Shown here one piece after another: positions 1 to 8,842 of a stretch of 42,643 nucleotides of DNA. Position 1 is the first letter of the stretch, and each line of letters opens with the position of its first letter. The stretch comes from Rhodopirellula sp. (GTDB lineage: Bacteria > Planctomycetota > Planctomycetia > Pirellulales > Thermoguttaceae): positions 1 to 42,643 of the forward strand of contig JAAYEH010000654.1 in assembly GCA_012728855.1 (NCBI GenBank), in the 5' to 3' direction. The notes beneath the pieces were generated by a model. The model did no database searches. It had not been told where the DNA came from and saw only the letters and a list, made by a program, of their open reading frames with translations. The translations under genes and the position numbers were made by a program.

Positions 1-360
1 CGACGGCCACCGACTTAACGCTGCCGACCCTCCGGCCATGGGCCGAGAGCAACCCCGCATCCACCCGCCAATGATGGGCAACCGCCCCGTCCATCTCCTC
101 CAGCGATACCGTGCGCCGCGGCAAATCGAGGTCTTCATCTTGCAGGCGGCCGGTCCGACGTTGCTCGATCCGCTCCGTGGTCCGCTCAAAGAACCTCGCG
201 CGCCGCCGATGGCGTAACGGTTGGCGGCCATTGCCTCCATCAACGGCCCGGCGTCCTCCATCAGACACGCATGGACGTACGCCCGATAGTGCCGCCGCGC
301 CGCAGCCATGTCGGGGCCATAGACTTTTTGGCGGACAGTGCCATTCGTGTCACGAACCTT
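1..360 (-). pseudogene. REP-associated (Y1/IS200-like) transposase remnant, C-terminal part
   Basis: Read leftward from about 360, one frame gives a stretch containing HYRAYVHACLMEDAG and NRYAIGGA. Near position 195 the frame shifts, and the other frame continues with FFERTTERIEQRR, TVSLEEMDGAVAHHW and LLSAHGRRVGSVKSVAV up to the window edge. This resembles the C-terminal half of planctomycete REP-associated tyrosine transposases, where a DnaA-like helix-turn-helix tail follows the Y1 nuclease domain (family knowledge, recalled without a search). The N-terminal nuclease with its HUH motif and catalytic Tyr is not visible to the right of 360. The fragment therefore looks truncated and frameshifted. 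The sequence at about 337-360 is itself a short imperfect palindrome. An alternative is chance similarity in GC-rich DNA. Confidence 0.45.
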
Positions 361-813
361 TTTCAGTCCGGATCCGATATTCCCGGCTCCTCGCCGCGCC
401 AGCCTACTTTCTAGACACCCGACTTTCGGCCGGTGCGAACTTGCGTCCGTGTCCTACAATGTAAAACTACCGCCACCCAATGCTTACGCCCCGGAGTCTC
501 GCCCGACCAAAAACCCGGAAAAGCCGGCTTGGCGAAAAACTCCGTCGGCCCGCCTCCCCGCCGACCTTCTCCTCATCCCCTGGACCCAAGACCTGCTTGA
601 CAGATCGCGCCGCATCGATCATGCTCAGACAAGAATAGTGGACGTATGATCACGTCCATCCCCAGAGCCCAGCCGCTTTCGCGGCCCGGCTCCGGCAGCT
701 CATTGGCAATTGGGTTGATGATTTGAGTTCTCCCGGTGGTGGGCGGAAGGGCTCACGGTCCCTTTCCGGCCCCAGGTGCCCGGTCTGCTCCGGCTCAAGC
801 TCTTACGACGTGA
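361..813. other. Intergenic stretch without a recognisable gene
   Basis: No convincing coding region is seen between the transposase relic and the inverted repeat at 814-912. Open frames here (for example 338-649 plus) are short, rich in Pro, Arg and Ser, and show no domain. The interval is probably decayed DNA. Confidence 0.4.
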
Positions 814-912
814 GAGGCGATCCGGAAACGGGGACTGGCTCCCGTAGGTTGTGTCTTGTGGGTGGAAATTCTACGAGAGGTAGGATGCCTGTCCCCGTTT
901 CCGGATCGCCTC
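814..912. repeat. Inverted repeat with 22-bp perfect arms (GGGGAC family, copy 1)
   Basis: The left arm at 814-835 (GAGGCGATCCGGAAACGGGG then AC) is the exact reverse complement of the right arm at 891-912, with a 55-base spacer. Next to the inner ends are GGGGACTGGCTCC on the left and, reading the other strand, GGGGACAGGCA on the right. The same pair of inner cores occurs in the otherwise different repeat at 37872-37971. It lies about 110 bases past the stop of the minus-strand heparinase-like gene. Confidence 0.85.
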
Positions 913-1021
913 TGAAACTCCGGCACCGCGAGAAACCGATACCTCCTCCCCCAGAAGCGCGTGGCCACCATGTCCCTTCGGTTTTGAGAAATCGCCAACT
1001 TGGTGGCCACACCCGCCGCTG

Positions 1022-4000
1022 CTATTTCATCCGAAAGACCTCGACGCGGCCCTCCCCTGTGATCGCAACGGCGTGATTTCCGCTCAGCACCAAATGGTCG
1101 GCGCTGGCGCCGGTCGGTGCATGGGCGACGGGCTTTCCCAAGCTGTCGAGCACAACCAACCCCGCGCGTCCGGCGGCGGCCACCAGCCGTGGTTTCTCGC
1201 CGCTGTCCAGCAACGCCACGTCTGCCGAGCCGGCCGGCAGAGCGGCTTGCCAGAGGACCGAGCCATCGCCTTCCACGGCGACGATCTGAGCACTCTCGGC
1301 GGCACAGACAATCTCGGCGATCCCATCGGAGGTCAGGTCGACGAGGGCGATCCGCGTGATCTTGTCGCCGAGATTCACTCGCCACCGCTCTTTGCCCTCG
1401 CCGTCGAAGCAAAACAGATCGCCGTTGTCCATGCCGCAGAACACTTCCGGCGCCGGCTGGCCGTCGACATCGCCCGCCGCCACGGCCGTCATTTCCGGCG
1501 TGACCGTGCCGGCGACCCAGCGGCGACGGCCATCCGGATTCAGGACGTTGAGCGTGTAGTAGGCATTGCCGGCAATCGTTTCCGCCTTGCCGTCGCCATC
1601 GAGGTCGGCGGCGGCGCCGACGGTGGCGGAATGGGCATAGATCACGCTGTCCCAGAGCTTCGTGCCCGTCGCGTCGTAGGCGAAGTATTGCCAACTGGCA
1701 CAGCCGCAGACCACCTCCGGCCGCCCGTCGCCCGTCACATCCGCCGGGAAGACGGTCTTCACGTCGCTGGCGATACCGCGGAACTTTGCGGGGTTGGTTT
1801 CCCATCGCAACAATCCATCGCCGCCGAGCAGCCCCAGCCGGGCTCGCTCGCCGCCGAAAAGCACTTCGGCCTTGCCGTCGCCGTCGACGTCGCCACAGGC
1901 CACCGCGTCGATCGAGGCGAGATCGGGAAACTCGTAAGTCCAGAGCGTTTGCCGTCCTGCCGGTGAGATGGCCGACAGTTGGCCGGCGGCGCTCGCCAGC
2001 ACGACTTCCTTGTCGCCGTCGCCATCGAGGTCGCCAGCGGCGCAAGCGGCGATCGGCGAAACCTTGCCGGGCACGAGGGCGTGGACCTCGATTTCCGAGA
2101 GGTAGACGACCGACTGGTCATTTTCCGGCGCCAGGGCAATGCGGACCTGACGGGCCTTCCCCTTGAGCGGAACGCGCATGGCGATGTTGCGGCTGGCGCC
2201 CGATTGCCACTGGTCGACGGCCTCGAAAGGCTCGTCGATCGCGCGAATGTCCGCTTGGAACCCGTCGCTGCTGAGCGACACTTGGCGTTTGGCAACGCTC
2301 CAGCCCGCCACTCCGTGCCACTCGCGGAGCACCACGGCGGCGATCTCGACGTCTTTGCCCAGGTCGACGGTAATCTCCGGCGCCTCGCCTTTGCCCCACA
2401 TCGTCGAGACGGTCGAACTGGTGTGGCCGCCGTCGGTAAGCCGCTCAAGGGGATAGGTCGACCGCGGCTCGATCGAGCAATGAATCGACTCGGCCACGAT
2501 CTTCTCCGGCGGCGCGGGAATGCCCGCGCATTGCCAGACCGGCTTCAGCCGCGGCAGGTCCGGGGCTTTGCCGGCAGCGTCGTTGGCGACAGCAGGGCTG
2601 GCGGCCAACTGCTGGTGAACTGCGGTCAACGCCGCGGGGGGCGAACTGGCGGCGAATTGGAGCCGTTGCGAACCGGCCGCCAAGGCAAGTGTCGCCATAC
2701 CGGCCGCATCGGCCACCGCCCGCGATTCTCCGCAGAGTATTTCCACGTTCGGCGGTAGTCGGAGTTCGACCTTGCCGGGTTGCGGGGCGACGATCGTGCC
2801 GGTTCCGGCTCGGTAATCGAGTTCGAGAGAAATCGGCACCGCGGCATCGAGGAGCTTCCCATCCGCGGAAAGGCTCTTACCACCAACCACCATCAAGCGG
2901 CTGGAACCGAGCACGACGACCTCGGCATCGGAGCGGACGCCGGGCAGTTTGGCGTCGCCCGGCTGAAAGGCGGCGACGTCGCAACCCTGTGGCGTTTCGA
3001 TCACGACGACGTCTTCGCCGATGCGGCGGGCAGCCAGTCCGCCGGTTTGCTCCAAGGGTTCCGAACGGACGACATTCAAGAATCGGTAGCTCTGCCCTTC
3101 GTCGAGATCGACACTGACCTGCTGCGACAACCGGCTCACCGCAAGTCCTTCTACAGTCTTCATCGTCTCCAGGACGCCGGGGGCGCCGTCGGCGTTGGCC
3201 AGCAGCAAACGCATGGGCGGATGTATGACTTGCAGCAATCCGTCGCGAAGGGTCGCCTCACCCCATGGCCGCCAGCAGCAGCGGAGCGTGTAACGGCCCG
3301 CCGAGCGGGCGCGGACCTCATCGCGGACCAGCAGGTAATCGCCGCGCCGCCAGAGCAGGCATCGCGTCCAGTCGGCGCCGCTGTACCCGGTGACCCAGGT
3401 GCGGGTGTAGGCCGACGCGCCAAAGTCGTCGGCCCGCCCCAGCCCGGCCACCGCCGGCGCCGGGTCGGTCTGCCCATCGCGAAGGATTACCAGGCTGTTG
3501 TGATACTTGGGCTGGCTCTTGATATACTCTCCGTCAACCAGCAGCGGCCGGCCGCCGGCGGCGTAGCTGACGATCGCCTGCACGTCGAAGTGCATGTGGT
3601 TGCCGCGACCGTGGCCGTCGAGGAAAAGATACTCATCGGCCGTATCCCAACCGCCGCGGAGGGTCAGCTTATCGAAGACCTGTTCCCAAGGGAGCTGCGG
3701 CCCGAGGCCCTTCGTCGTGTTCCGTGAGGCAAAATCGTAGCACTGCCGCGGCAGACGCGAGACGCGAACGCCGACGTGCTCCGCAGGCGGTTCCGGTTTG
3801 ACGGAGCTGAAGTACGGCTGTCCAAGGCAATACTCCGTTCCGCGTCCGGCGAGATCGGCGCCCCACACGAAAGCGGGCGAGCGGTAATACCACCCGGCCA
3901 CCTGGAGCACCGGCGCCAAGCAGGAGGCGCTGGTCAGCGCAGGATAATCTCCGTAGGCGGACTGATAGCCGGCGTTGTCCAAGGCCATCAGCGCGGAATG

Positions 4001-5284
4001 GGCCGCCTCGCGAGCGTGGCCCAAATCGAAAAAGGCCAGTTTGTCTTCAGCCAGACTGTAGATCATCGTATGAATCAGCGGCAGCCACTGGTAACTGGCG
4101 GAGTCTTCCATCGGCTTGCTGGCGAGGCTCTGCCCGTGAAAGATGCCGCGAGCCACCGCAAGCCAGTCATCGACGGAATCGACCTGGTAGTGACGCTTGA
4201 GGTATTGACCGACGAAATAGACACTCAGCGCGGGAAAGGTGAGGTGGTTGTGGACGATGTCCTCGTTCGCTTCCCAGCGTTTCACTGCCGCCGGGGTGTT
4301 CCACCGCTGGTAGACCATGCATTCCAAGGCAAGCCGCACGAGCAGGTTGGTGATGGCCAGCCGCTCTGGATCGGAAAACAGTCCCGACTCTTCCACCAGA
4401 TCCCAAACGATCGCCACCTGGTAGGTAAAGGCATCGCGAAAATCGCGATCGTACCTGCCCATCCCCCCCTCGTTGATGTAGGGATCGGTGCGATAGTATT
4501 CTTCGAGGGCCAGGAAGAGGTCGTGGCAGACCTCGGCGCGGGCGGGATCGCCGCTGCGATGATAGGCGATGCCCGCTTCGATCAAGCGGCTGATGCCCGA
4601 CCGTCCTTGACCGGGACTGAACAAGAGTCGGCGCCCTTCGACGATTGCCGCTTCCTTGGCTTTCCCATCCAGCGGCTGGAGAACCTGGGCGCGGCAATCC
4701 TCCGGATCGAATCGCGCCAGCAACAACCTGCCAACGGACGCATTTCCTCGTGCAGCCCGTATACGCACGTTTTCGGCAAATGCTTGGGCGGCCTTGCCGG
4801 CGCCCTCGGCGAAGCTGCCGCCGACGAGGATGGCGTTGTGTCCGTTGCCGAACGGATCGTGTACCGAGCGCAGCACGTATCCGGTACGGCCGGTGAAGCC
4901 GCGGTCGAGGCAGACGTAGAAGTTGTGGTAGAGCCGGGCGACCCAGCGATGGTTTTCGAGGTGGCCGAAGAGAACCAAGTGGTTGCTCGCAAAATCCTCG
5001 GCGCTGAGCGCTTCGTCGGTTTTCAGGGGGAGTTCCACGCCGGTGGTCTCGCGAACGGCTTTTTGGACCAGCAGCGCCGCATCGCGCCACGCGGGGTCGT
5101 CGGCATGGCAAAGGATGGCCCGCGGTTGGTTCTCCTCGACCAGTGGCGTGTCGAGGATGAGCGGCTTGAGCTGTTCGGCACGGATCGAACATTGCTTCAA
5201 AAGCTCAGCCTGTTCCGCAAGTTCGTCACCACGGCCGGCTTCGACCAGCAATACCACGAGGCTGAGAATCAGATACACTCGCAT
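1022..5284 (-). CDS. Secreted heparinase II/III-like protein with discoidin-like and FG-GAP repeat domains
   Basis: This is a 1420-residue protein with an N-terminal signal peptide (MRVYLILSLVVLLVEAGRG). It is probably an exported polysaccharide lyase acting on uronic-acid polymers. An alpha-helical toroid-like region spans roughly residues 190-480. A heparinase II/III beta-sandwich follows, with its typical Gly/His-rich segment DGHGRGNHMHFDVQA near 555-570 and LLVDGEYIKSQPKYHNS just after. About 960-1070 looks like an F5/8-type discoidin sandwich. About 1080-1330 holds at least six FG-GAP/VCBS calcium-binding-type repeats (GDLDGDGDKEVV, GDVDGDGKAEV, ADVTGDGRPEVV, ADLDGDGKAE and weaker copies), probably a beta-propeller. 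ATG 5284 is preferred over TTG 5287 because AAAGGA lies 8 bases upstream. It is divergent from the next gene. Lyase activity is inferred from the fold family. Confidence 0.8.
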   Translation of the reverse strand: MRVYLILSLVVLLVEAGRGDELAEQAELLKQCSIRAEQLKPLILDTPLVEENQPRAILCHADDPAWRDAALLVQKAVRETTGVELPLKTDEALSAEDFASNHLVLFGHLENHRWVARLYHNFYVCLDRGFTGRTGYVLRSVHDPFGNGHNAILVGGSFAEGAGKAAQAFAENVRIRAARGNASVGRLLLARFDPEDCRAQVLQPLDGKAKEAAIVEGRRLLFSPGQGRSGISRLIEAGIAYHRSGDPARAEVCHDLFLALEEYYRTDPYINEGGMGRYDRDFRDAFTYQVAIVWDLVEESGLFSDPERLAITNLLVRLALECMVYQRWNTPAAVKRWEANEDIVHNHLTFPALSVYFVGQYLKRHYQVDSVDDWLAVARGIFHGQSLASKPMEDSASYQWLPLIHTMIYSLAEDKLAFFDLGHAREAAHSALMALDNAGYQSAYGDYPALTSASCLAPVLQVAGWYYRSPAFVWGADLAGRGTEYCLGQPYFSSVKPEPPAEHVGVRVSRLPRQCYDFASRNTTKGLGPQLPWEQVFDKLTLRGGWDTADEYLFLDGHGRGNHMHFDVQAIVSYAAGGRPLLVDGEYIKSQPKYHNSLVILRDGQTDPAPAVAGLGRADDFGASAYTRTWVTGYSGADWTRCLLWRRGDYLLVRDEVRARSAGRYTLRCCWRPWGEATLRDGLLQVIHPPMRLLLANADGAPGVLETMKTVEGLAVSRLSQQVSVDLDEGQSYRFLNVVRSEPLEQTGGLAARRIGEDVVVIETPQGCDVAAFQPGDAKLPGVRSDAEVVVLGSSRLMVVGGKSLSADGKLLDAAVPISLELDYRAGTGTIVAPQPGKVELRLPPNVEILCGESRAVADAAGMATLALAAGSQRLQFAASSPPAALTAVHQQLAASPAVANDAAGKAPDLPRLKPVWQCAGIPAPPEKIVAESIHCSIEPRSTYPLERLTDGGHTSSTVSTMWGKGEAPEITVDLGKDVEIAAVVLREWHGVAGWSVAKRQVSLSSDGFQADIRAIDEPFEAVDQWQSGASRNIAMRVPLKGKARQVRIALAPENDQSVVYLSEIEVHALVPGKVSPIAACAAGDLDGDGDKEVVLASAAGQLSAISPAGRQTLWTYEFPDLASIDAVACGDVDGDGKAEVLFGGERARLGLLGGDGLLRWETNPAKFRGIASDVKTVFPADVTGDGRPEVVCGCASWQYFAYDATGTKLWDSVIYAHSATVGAAADLDGDGKAETIAGNAYYTLNVLNPDGRRRWVAGTVTPEMTAVAAGDVDGQPAPEVFCGMDNGDLFCFDGEGKERWRVNLGDKITRIALVDLTSDGIAEIVCAAESAQIVAVEGDGSVLWQAALPAGSADVALLDSGEKPRLVAAAGRAGLVVLDSLGKPVAHAPTGASADHLVLSGNHAVAITGEGRVEVFRMK

Positions 5285-5482
5285 CAATGCATTCCTTTTG
5301 GGCGTGAGTTCGTGGCTGGTGGTGAAGCTGCAGTCAACCGATTCCGCGCGCCGCCCGGTTCGTCTTCAGGCGGCGGAGTCCCGTTCATATTCCCACGGTC
5401 TCCCCGGAAATGCAACCGCGTGATAGAATGGCCGCCTATGGTAGAATCCGTCCTTCGGAAAAGTCAGCAGTGGGAGTCTCTC

Positions 5483-7414
5483 ATGGAGTTCTCGGAAAAA
5501 CCGGCGATCCTACTGAGCCTGAGTCTCCTATGCATGGCGCACGCGAATCTTCTGGCCGAACCCGCCGCCTTACCAGCTTGGTTCGAGGAGAATCGTGTTC
5601 AGGCGCATTTCGAGAACAGCATCCAAGACGACATCGGCGGTCTCTATCGGCAGTTGCATCCGGCCGTCCGGTCGATGGGGGCCGAGGCGCTCACGCGGAT
5701 CTTCAAGACGGTCGGGGAAGGCGCGTGGTGGCCGACCGCCGCCGGCGAGACTCACGAGGCGATCGGCGATCAGGATCTCGCCCTGAAGATCGCGCGTGAC
5801 GCCCACGCCAACGGCCTGAAAGTGATCGCCTACTACCGGATCATGTGCGACGATTTCATCGAGCGCGAGCATCCCGACTGGCTCTGCCGCGATGCCGCCG
5901 GCGACCTCGTGCTCGAGCCGCGGACCCGCCGTCGCCCCAATCCGGAAGACCGCAAGCACGTCCTCTGCTTCAATTCGCCCGCCAAGGAAATGATCGAAGC
6001 GCGGCTCTTGGAACTGGCCAACCGCGGCGTGGATGGCATTTATTTCGATTCGTGGCACATGCCCGAAGTCTGCACATGCGAGTTCTGCCGGGCGGCCTAT
6101 CTCCGGCGGACCGGCAAGGCGATGGATCCGACCGCCGAGCGTGGATCGGCCGATTATCGCGCAATGACCGAATTCGTGGCAGGAACGATTGTGCGGAACT
6201 TTCGCCAGTGGAAGCAGGCCGTCAAGAAGAAGCACCCCGCCGTGCTTTTCGCCATCGGCAGTTCGCTCTATCCCTGCTTCGATCGTCAAATGCAAATCAC
6301 AGCGTCGCTGCTGGAGATCTCCGACACAAGCAAGACGGAGTTTTCCAAGCCGTTTGGCGGCTTTCTCGCCTGGCCGCTCAGCGGCGACCTCGACGTGCTA
6401 TGGAGACGGCCCTACATGGACAAGTCTTTCGCCTTGCCCGCCTACGACGTGCAGAATGCCCTGGGCTGGAGCCTCACGCGCGACTCTTGCGATGGGCGTC
6501 CACCTCTGATGTGGATCCCCTTCACGCAGACCGAAGACGAAGCCCTTTTCTCCACGGCGGCAGCGGTCTCGTATGGATGCGTCGCCTCAATTCATCCAAG
6601 CGGCCTGTGGGCGCGTCGTTCGCCGACGATCCAGCTCGAGGCCACTCGGATCTATCGATCCTCCTATGAACTGGGCGAGGCTGTCTCGCCGTGGCTGGGC
6701 GGCGCGCGGCCGTCCCGTTTCACGCTGATTCACATCAGCGAGCGATCGCGCAACGCCCGCATCGCCAATCCCCGCGCCTTATGGGTGGAATTTTTCGCGC
6801 CGATTCTCGGTGTTTTCGAATCGCTGAAAGAAGACCACCTGCCTCTCAGCACGATCAATGATCTGCAACTCGAACAAGGGATTCCAGACCGGACCGCTCT
6901 GATTGTCCTTCCGCACGCGCGAGAAGTCAGCCAACGGCAGCGAACCGTCCTGCGAAGCTTCGAGGAGGCGGGCGGCAAGGTGCTGCGATGCGACACGGAT
7001 CAGCCGTGGCATCTGAGAAGCGAAAAAACCAGTCTGAAGCAACAGTTGCTCGCGCAGGTGGTGGCCGAGATAGGCAGGCCGCCGATTCAAGTTCGTGGTC
7101 CTGCGGCGATGCATGCCGTATTCTTCGAGGATCCCGCCAAGCAACGAACCATTGTGTGCCTCGCCAACGATTTTGGCTGGTTTCGTTCGGAGCGAGAAAC
7201 CTCCGAATCGCACGCGATCCCAGCCGTCCCGCCCTCCTGCCGGAACGTCGTGCTGGAAGTTGGCGGTTCACAACGGTCGATTCGACGCGTCTTGGAAGCG
7301 GTAACAGGAAAAGAACTGACGATCCGGCACGACGGCGGAAAGGCGATCGTCGACGTACCCGATTTCCGCGTGATGGCCTGCATCGTGCTGGATTCCATTC
7401 CCAACGATCCATGA
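5483..7414 (+). CDS. Secreted glycoside-hydrolase-like protein (GHL6 / GH42-like TIM barrel)
   Basis: 643 residues. The N-terminus MEFSEKPAILLSLSLLCMAHA looks like a signal peptide. ATG 5483 has GGGAG six bases upstream, so the long open frame further left is not coding. Residues about 30-330 resemble a TIM barrel of the hypothetical glycosyl hydrolase 6 type: GLKVIAYYRIMCDDF, the stretch HPDWLCRDAAGD, then RGVDGIYFDSWHMPE followed by CTCEFC, a Cys cluster common in this family next to a probable catalytic Asp. Residues about 420-570 resemble a beta-galactosidase trimerisation-type alpha/beta domain (ALIVLPHAREVSQRQ), followed by a small C-terminal beta domain. The substrate is unknown. It stands divergent to the heparinase-like gene and is probably part of the same carbohydrate-degrading locus. 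Confidence 0.75.
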   Translation: MEFSEKPAILLSLSLLCMAHANLLAEPAALPAWFEENRVQAHFENSIQDDIGGLYRQLHPAVRSMGAEALTRIFKTVGEGAWWPTAAGETHEAIGDQDLALKIARDAHANGLKVIAYYRIMCDDFIEREHPDWLCRDAAGDLVLEPRTRRRPNPEDRKHVLCFNSPAKEMIEARLLELANRGVDGIYFDSWHMPEVCTCEFCRAAYLRRTGKAMDPTAERGSADYRAMTEFVAGTIVRNFRQWKQAVKKKHPAVLFAIGSSLYPCFDRQMQITASLLEISDTSKTEFSKPFGGFLAWPLSGDLDVLWRRPYMDKSFALPAYDVQNALGWSLTRDSCDGRPPLMWIPFTQTEDEALFSTAAAVSYGCVASIHPSGLWARRSPTIQLEATRIYRSSYELGEAVSPWLGGARPSRFTLIHISERSRNARIANPRALWVEFFAPILGVFESLKEDHLPLSTINDLQLEQGIPDRTALIVLPHAREVSQRQRTVLRSFEEAGGKVLRCDTDQPWHLRSEKTSLKQQLLAQVVAEIGRPPIQVRGPAAMHAVFFEDPAKQRTIVCLANDFGWFRSERETSESHAIPAVPPSCRNVVLEVGGSQRSIRRVLEAVTGKELTIRHDGGKAIVDVPDFRVMACIVLDSIPNDP

Positions 7415-7450
7415 TGAACACAACCTCAACACGGAAAAGGAGTAATTCCC

Positions 7451-7795
7451 ATGTCCACGCCTCGCTTTCCGGACGACCCGGCGTTCAAGAGTCTAAGAAT
7501 TGGTGATTTGGAGGGCTATCGCCAAGCCGTGGAGGGACGCTCGGTCGTCGACTTCGCCGCGGCCGACCTGCGGGGGACGGATTTCCGCAAGGCGGACATG
7601 AGCAAGGTCATCCTCAAGGGCGCCTATCTCCGCGATGCCGACCTCCGCGGCTGCGACCTCCGCCACCTGGACCTCGAGGGGGCATCGATCCATAACGCCA
7701 AAATCAGCGGCACCTACTTCCCGCGGAATCTCAGCCCGGCGGAAATCGAAATGAGCCTGAAGTACGGCACGCGGCTCCGCGTCGAACCGTTTTGA
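7451..7795 (+). CDS. Small pentapeptide-repeat protein
   Basis: 114 residues. A strong ribosome binding site (AAAAGGAG, 7-8 bases upstream) supports ATG 7451. Residues about 33-90 are made of A(D/N)LXX-type pentapeptide repeats: ADLRGTDFRKADMSKVILKG and AYLRDADLRGCDLRHLDLEG. These should form a short right-handed quadrilateral beta-helix of two to three coils. The ends are not repetitive. Such proteins lack a single function, and nothing here points to one. There is no signal peptide, so it is probably cytoplasmic. The gene is followed by a large palindrome at 7843-7933 and then by a convergent AroE-like gene. Confidence 0.8.
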   Translation: MSTPRFPDDPAFKSLRIGDLEGYRQAVEGRSVVDFAAADLRGTDFRKADMSKVILKGAYLRDADLRGCDLRHLDLEGASIHNAKISGTYFPRNLSPAEIEMSLKYGTRLRVEPF

Positions 7796-7842
7796 ATCGA
7801 ACGCTATCGCATCGACGAAAAGGCGAGTGTCGCAACCGGGAA

Positions 7843-7933
7843 GGGGTCGGGAGTCTTTTTCCGTATCGGCCTTACCGCGGTTGGGCAAATTCGGTCCGCT
7901 TGGTGGCCGATACGGAAAAAGACTCCCGACCCC
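7843..7933. repeat. Inverted repeat with 29-bp perfect arms (GGGGTCGGGAGTC family, copy 1)
   Basis: Arms at 7843-7871 and 7905-7933 are exact reverse complements (starting GGGGTCGGGAGTCTTTTTCC) around a 33-base spacer. Copies lie at 12202-12269 and 39627-39717. About 30 bases left of the arm also resemble the flank of the copy at 39627 (GCATCG, CGAAA, TGCAA spacing). It lies between the convergent pentapeptide and AroE-like genes and could stabilise or end transcripts. Confidence 0.9.
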
Positions 7934-7996
7934 CTTGCGCCCCACATCCCGGTGAATGCGGCAACATTTCTTCGTTGAAACTTTGCCGCAAAGTCG

Positions 7997-8842
7997 TCAG
8001 AGTTCCAGATACTCCTCGACGGCCTCGCGCAGCACGCTGGTATCCGGGGCGACGCCGGTCCAGAGCCTGAAATCGATGGCGACCTGGGCGATAAAGATCT
8101 CCAGGCCGTCGATCGTGGCGCAGCCGCGCGCTTCCGCTTCGCGCAGCAGCCAGGTTTCCGGCGGACTGAGAAGGCGGTCGACGACGAGTATCTCCGGAGT
8201 GAGACTCGCCAACTCCAGGGGAAATTCGGGGGCCGTTTCGCCGGCGCCGGTCGTGGTGCCGTTGATGACCACTTCCGTCTCCGCCGCCAGGGCGAAGTGC
8301 TCCTCCCACGAAGCGAAGGCCGCCTCGTACTGCAATCGTTCGGCAAGCAGACGGATCAGTTCGCGGGCCGACTCTTCCTCGGTGTCGACAAGCGTCAGCC
8401 CGGCCACCTTGGCCATGGCAAGTTCGATGGCAACCGCGCGGGCCCAACCGCCGCTGCCGAACAACACGACCTGCTTGCCCTCCGGGTCGATACGAAGCCG
8501 TATCGATTCCGCTACGGCGCTGCCCACCGTATTCTCTCCAATCAAGTCACCGTTTTCCGTATGGAAGCAATTAACCACTCCGGACAGTTCGGCGATCGGA
8601 CCGACCCGATCGAAGAGCGGTCCGACGGCGGATTCGTGCGGATGGGTGCAGTTGCCGCCCGAGAACCCCATCGCCTTCATGCCGCGGACGGCGTCGGCGA
8701 GATTCTCCGGCGCCACCTCCAGAGAGAGATACCGCCAATCCAATTCGCGTTGGGCGAGCGCCTTCTCGATCATATACTGTAAGGGATTGCCGGCGACGGG
8801 ATACCCGAGCAAGGCGAGAATGGGCTGCAATGAAGCGGACAC
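7997..8842 (-). CDS. Shikimate-dehydrogenase-like protein lacking catalytic residues
   Basis: 281 residues from GTG 8842, a normal AroE length. GGGAG lies about 11 bases upstream. A TTG at 8935 would add 31 residues outside the fold. The AroE two-domain layout is clear: GYPVAGNPLQ (substrate-binding start), a DWRYLSLEV strand, GFSGGNCTHPHE, IGENTVG, and the Rossmann loop GSGGWARAVAIELA. Every key active-site position is changed. The NVTxPxK motif reads NCTHPHE, so the catalytic Lys is Glu70. The GxNTD motif reads GENTV, so the catalytic Asp is Val106. The SLSP shikimate-carboxylate motif reads GNPLQ. The protein probably still binds a dinucleotide but is unlikely to reduce dehydroshikimate. 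The symbol aroE is therefore withheld. No other aromatic pathway gene is adjacent. Confidence 0.8.
   Translation of the reverse strand: MSASLQPILALLGYPVAGNPLQYMIEKALAQRELDWRYLSLEVAPENLADAVRGMKAMGFSGGNCTHPHESAVGPLFDRVGPIAELSGVVNCFHTENGDLIGENTVGSAVAESIRLRIDPEGKQVVLFGSGGWARAVAIELAMAKVAGLTLVDTEEESARELIRLLAERLQYEAAFASWEEHFALAAETEVVINGTTTGAGETAPEFPLELASLTPEILVVDRLLSPPETWLLREAEARGCATIDGLEIFIAQVAIDFRLWTGVAPDTSVLREAVEEYLEL

Noticed and set aside
795..2045. Minus-strand open frame of about 416 codons
   Set aside because: It overlaps the 3' end of the heparinase-like gene in another frame, is very rich in Arg, and shows no domain or signal.
3776..5482. Leftward extension of the GHL6-like gene frame, giving over 1200 codons
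   Set aside because: It is antisense to the heparinase-like gene. The ribosome binding site and signal peptide at 5483 fix the real start.
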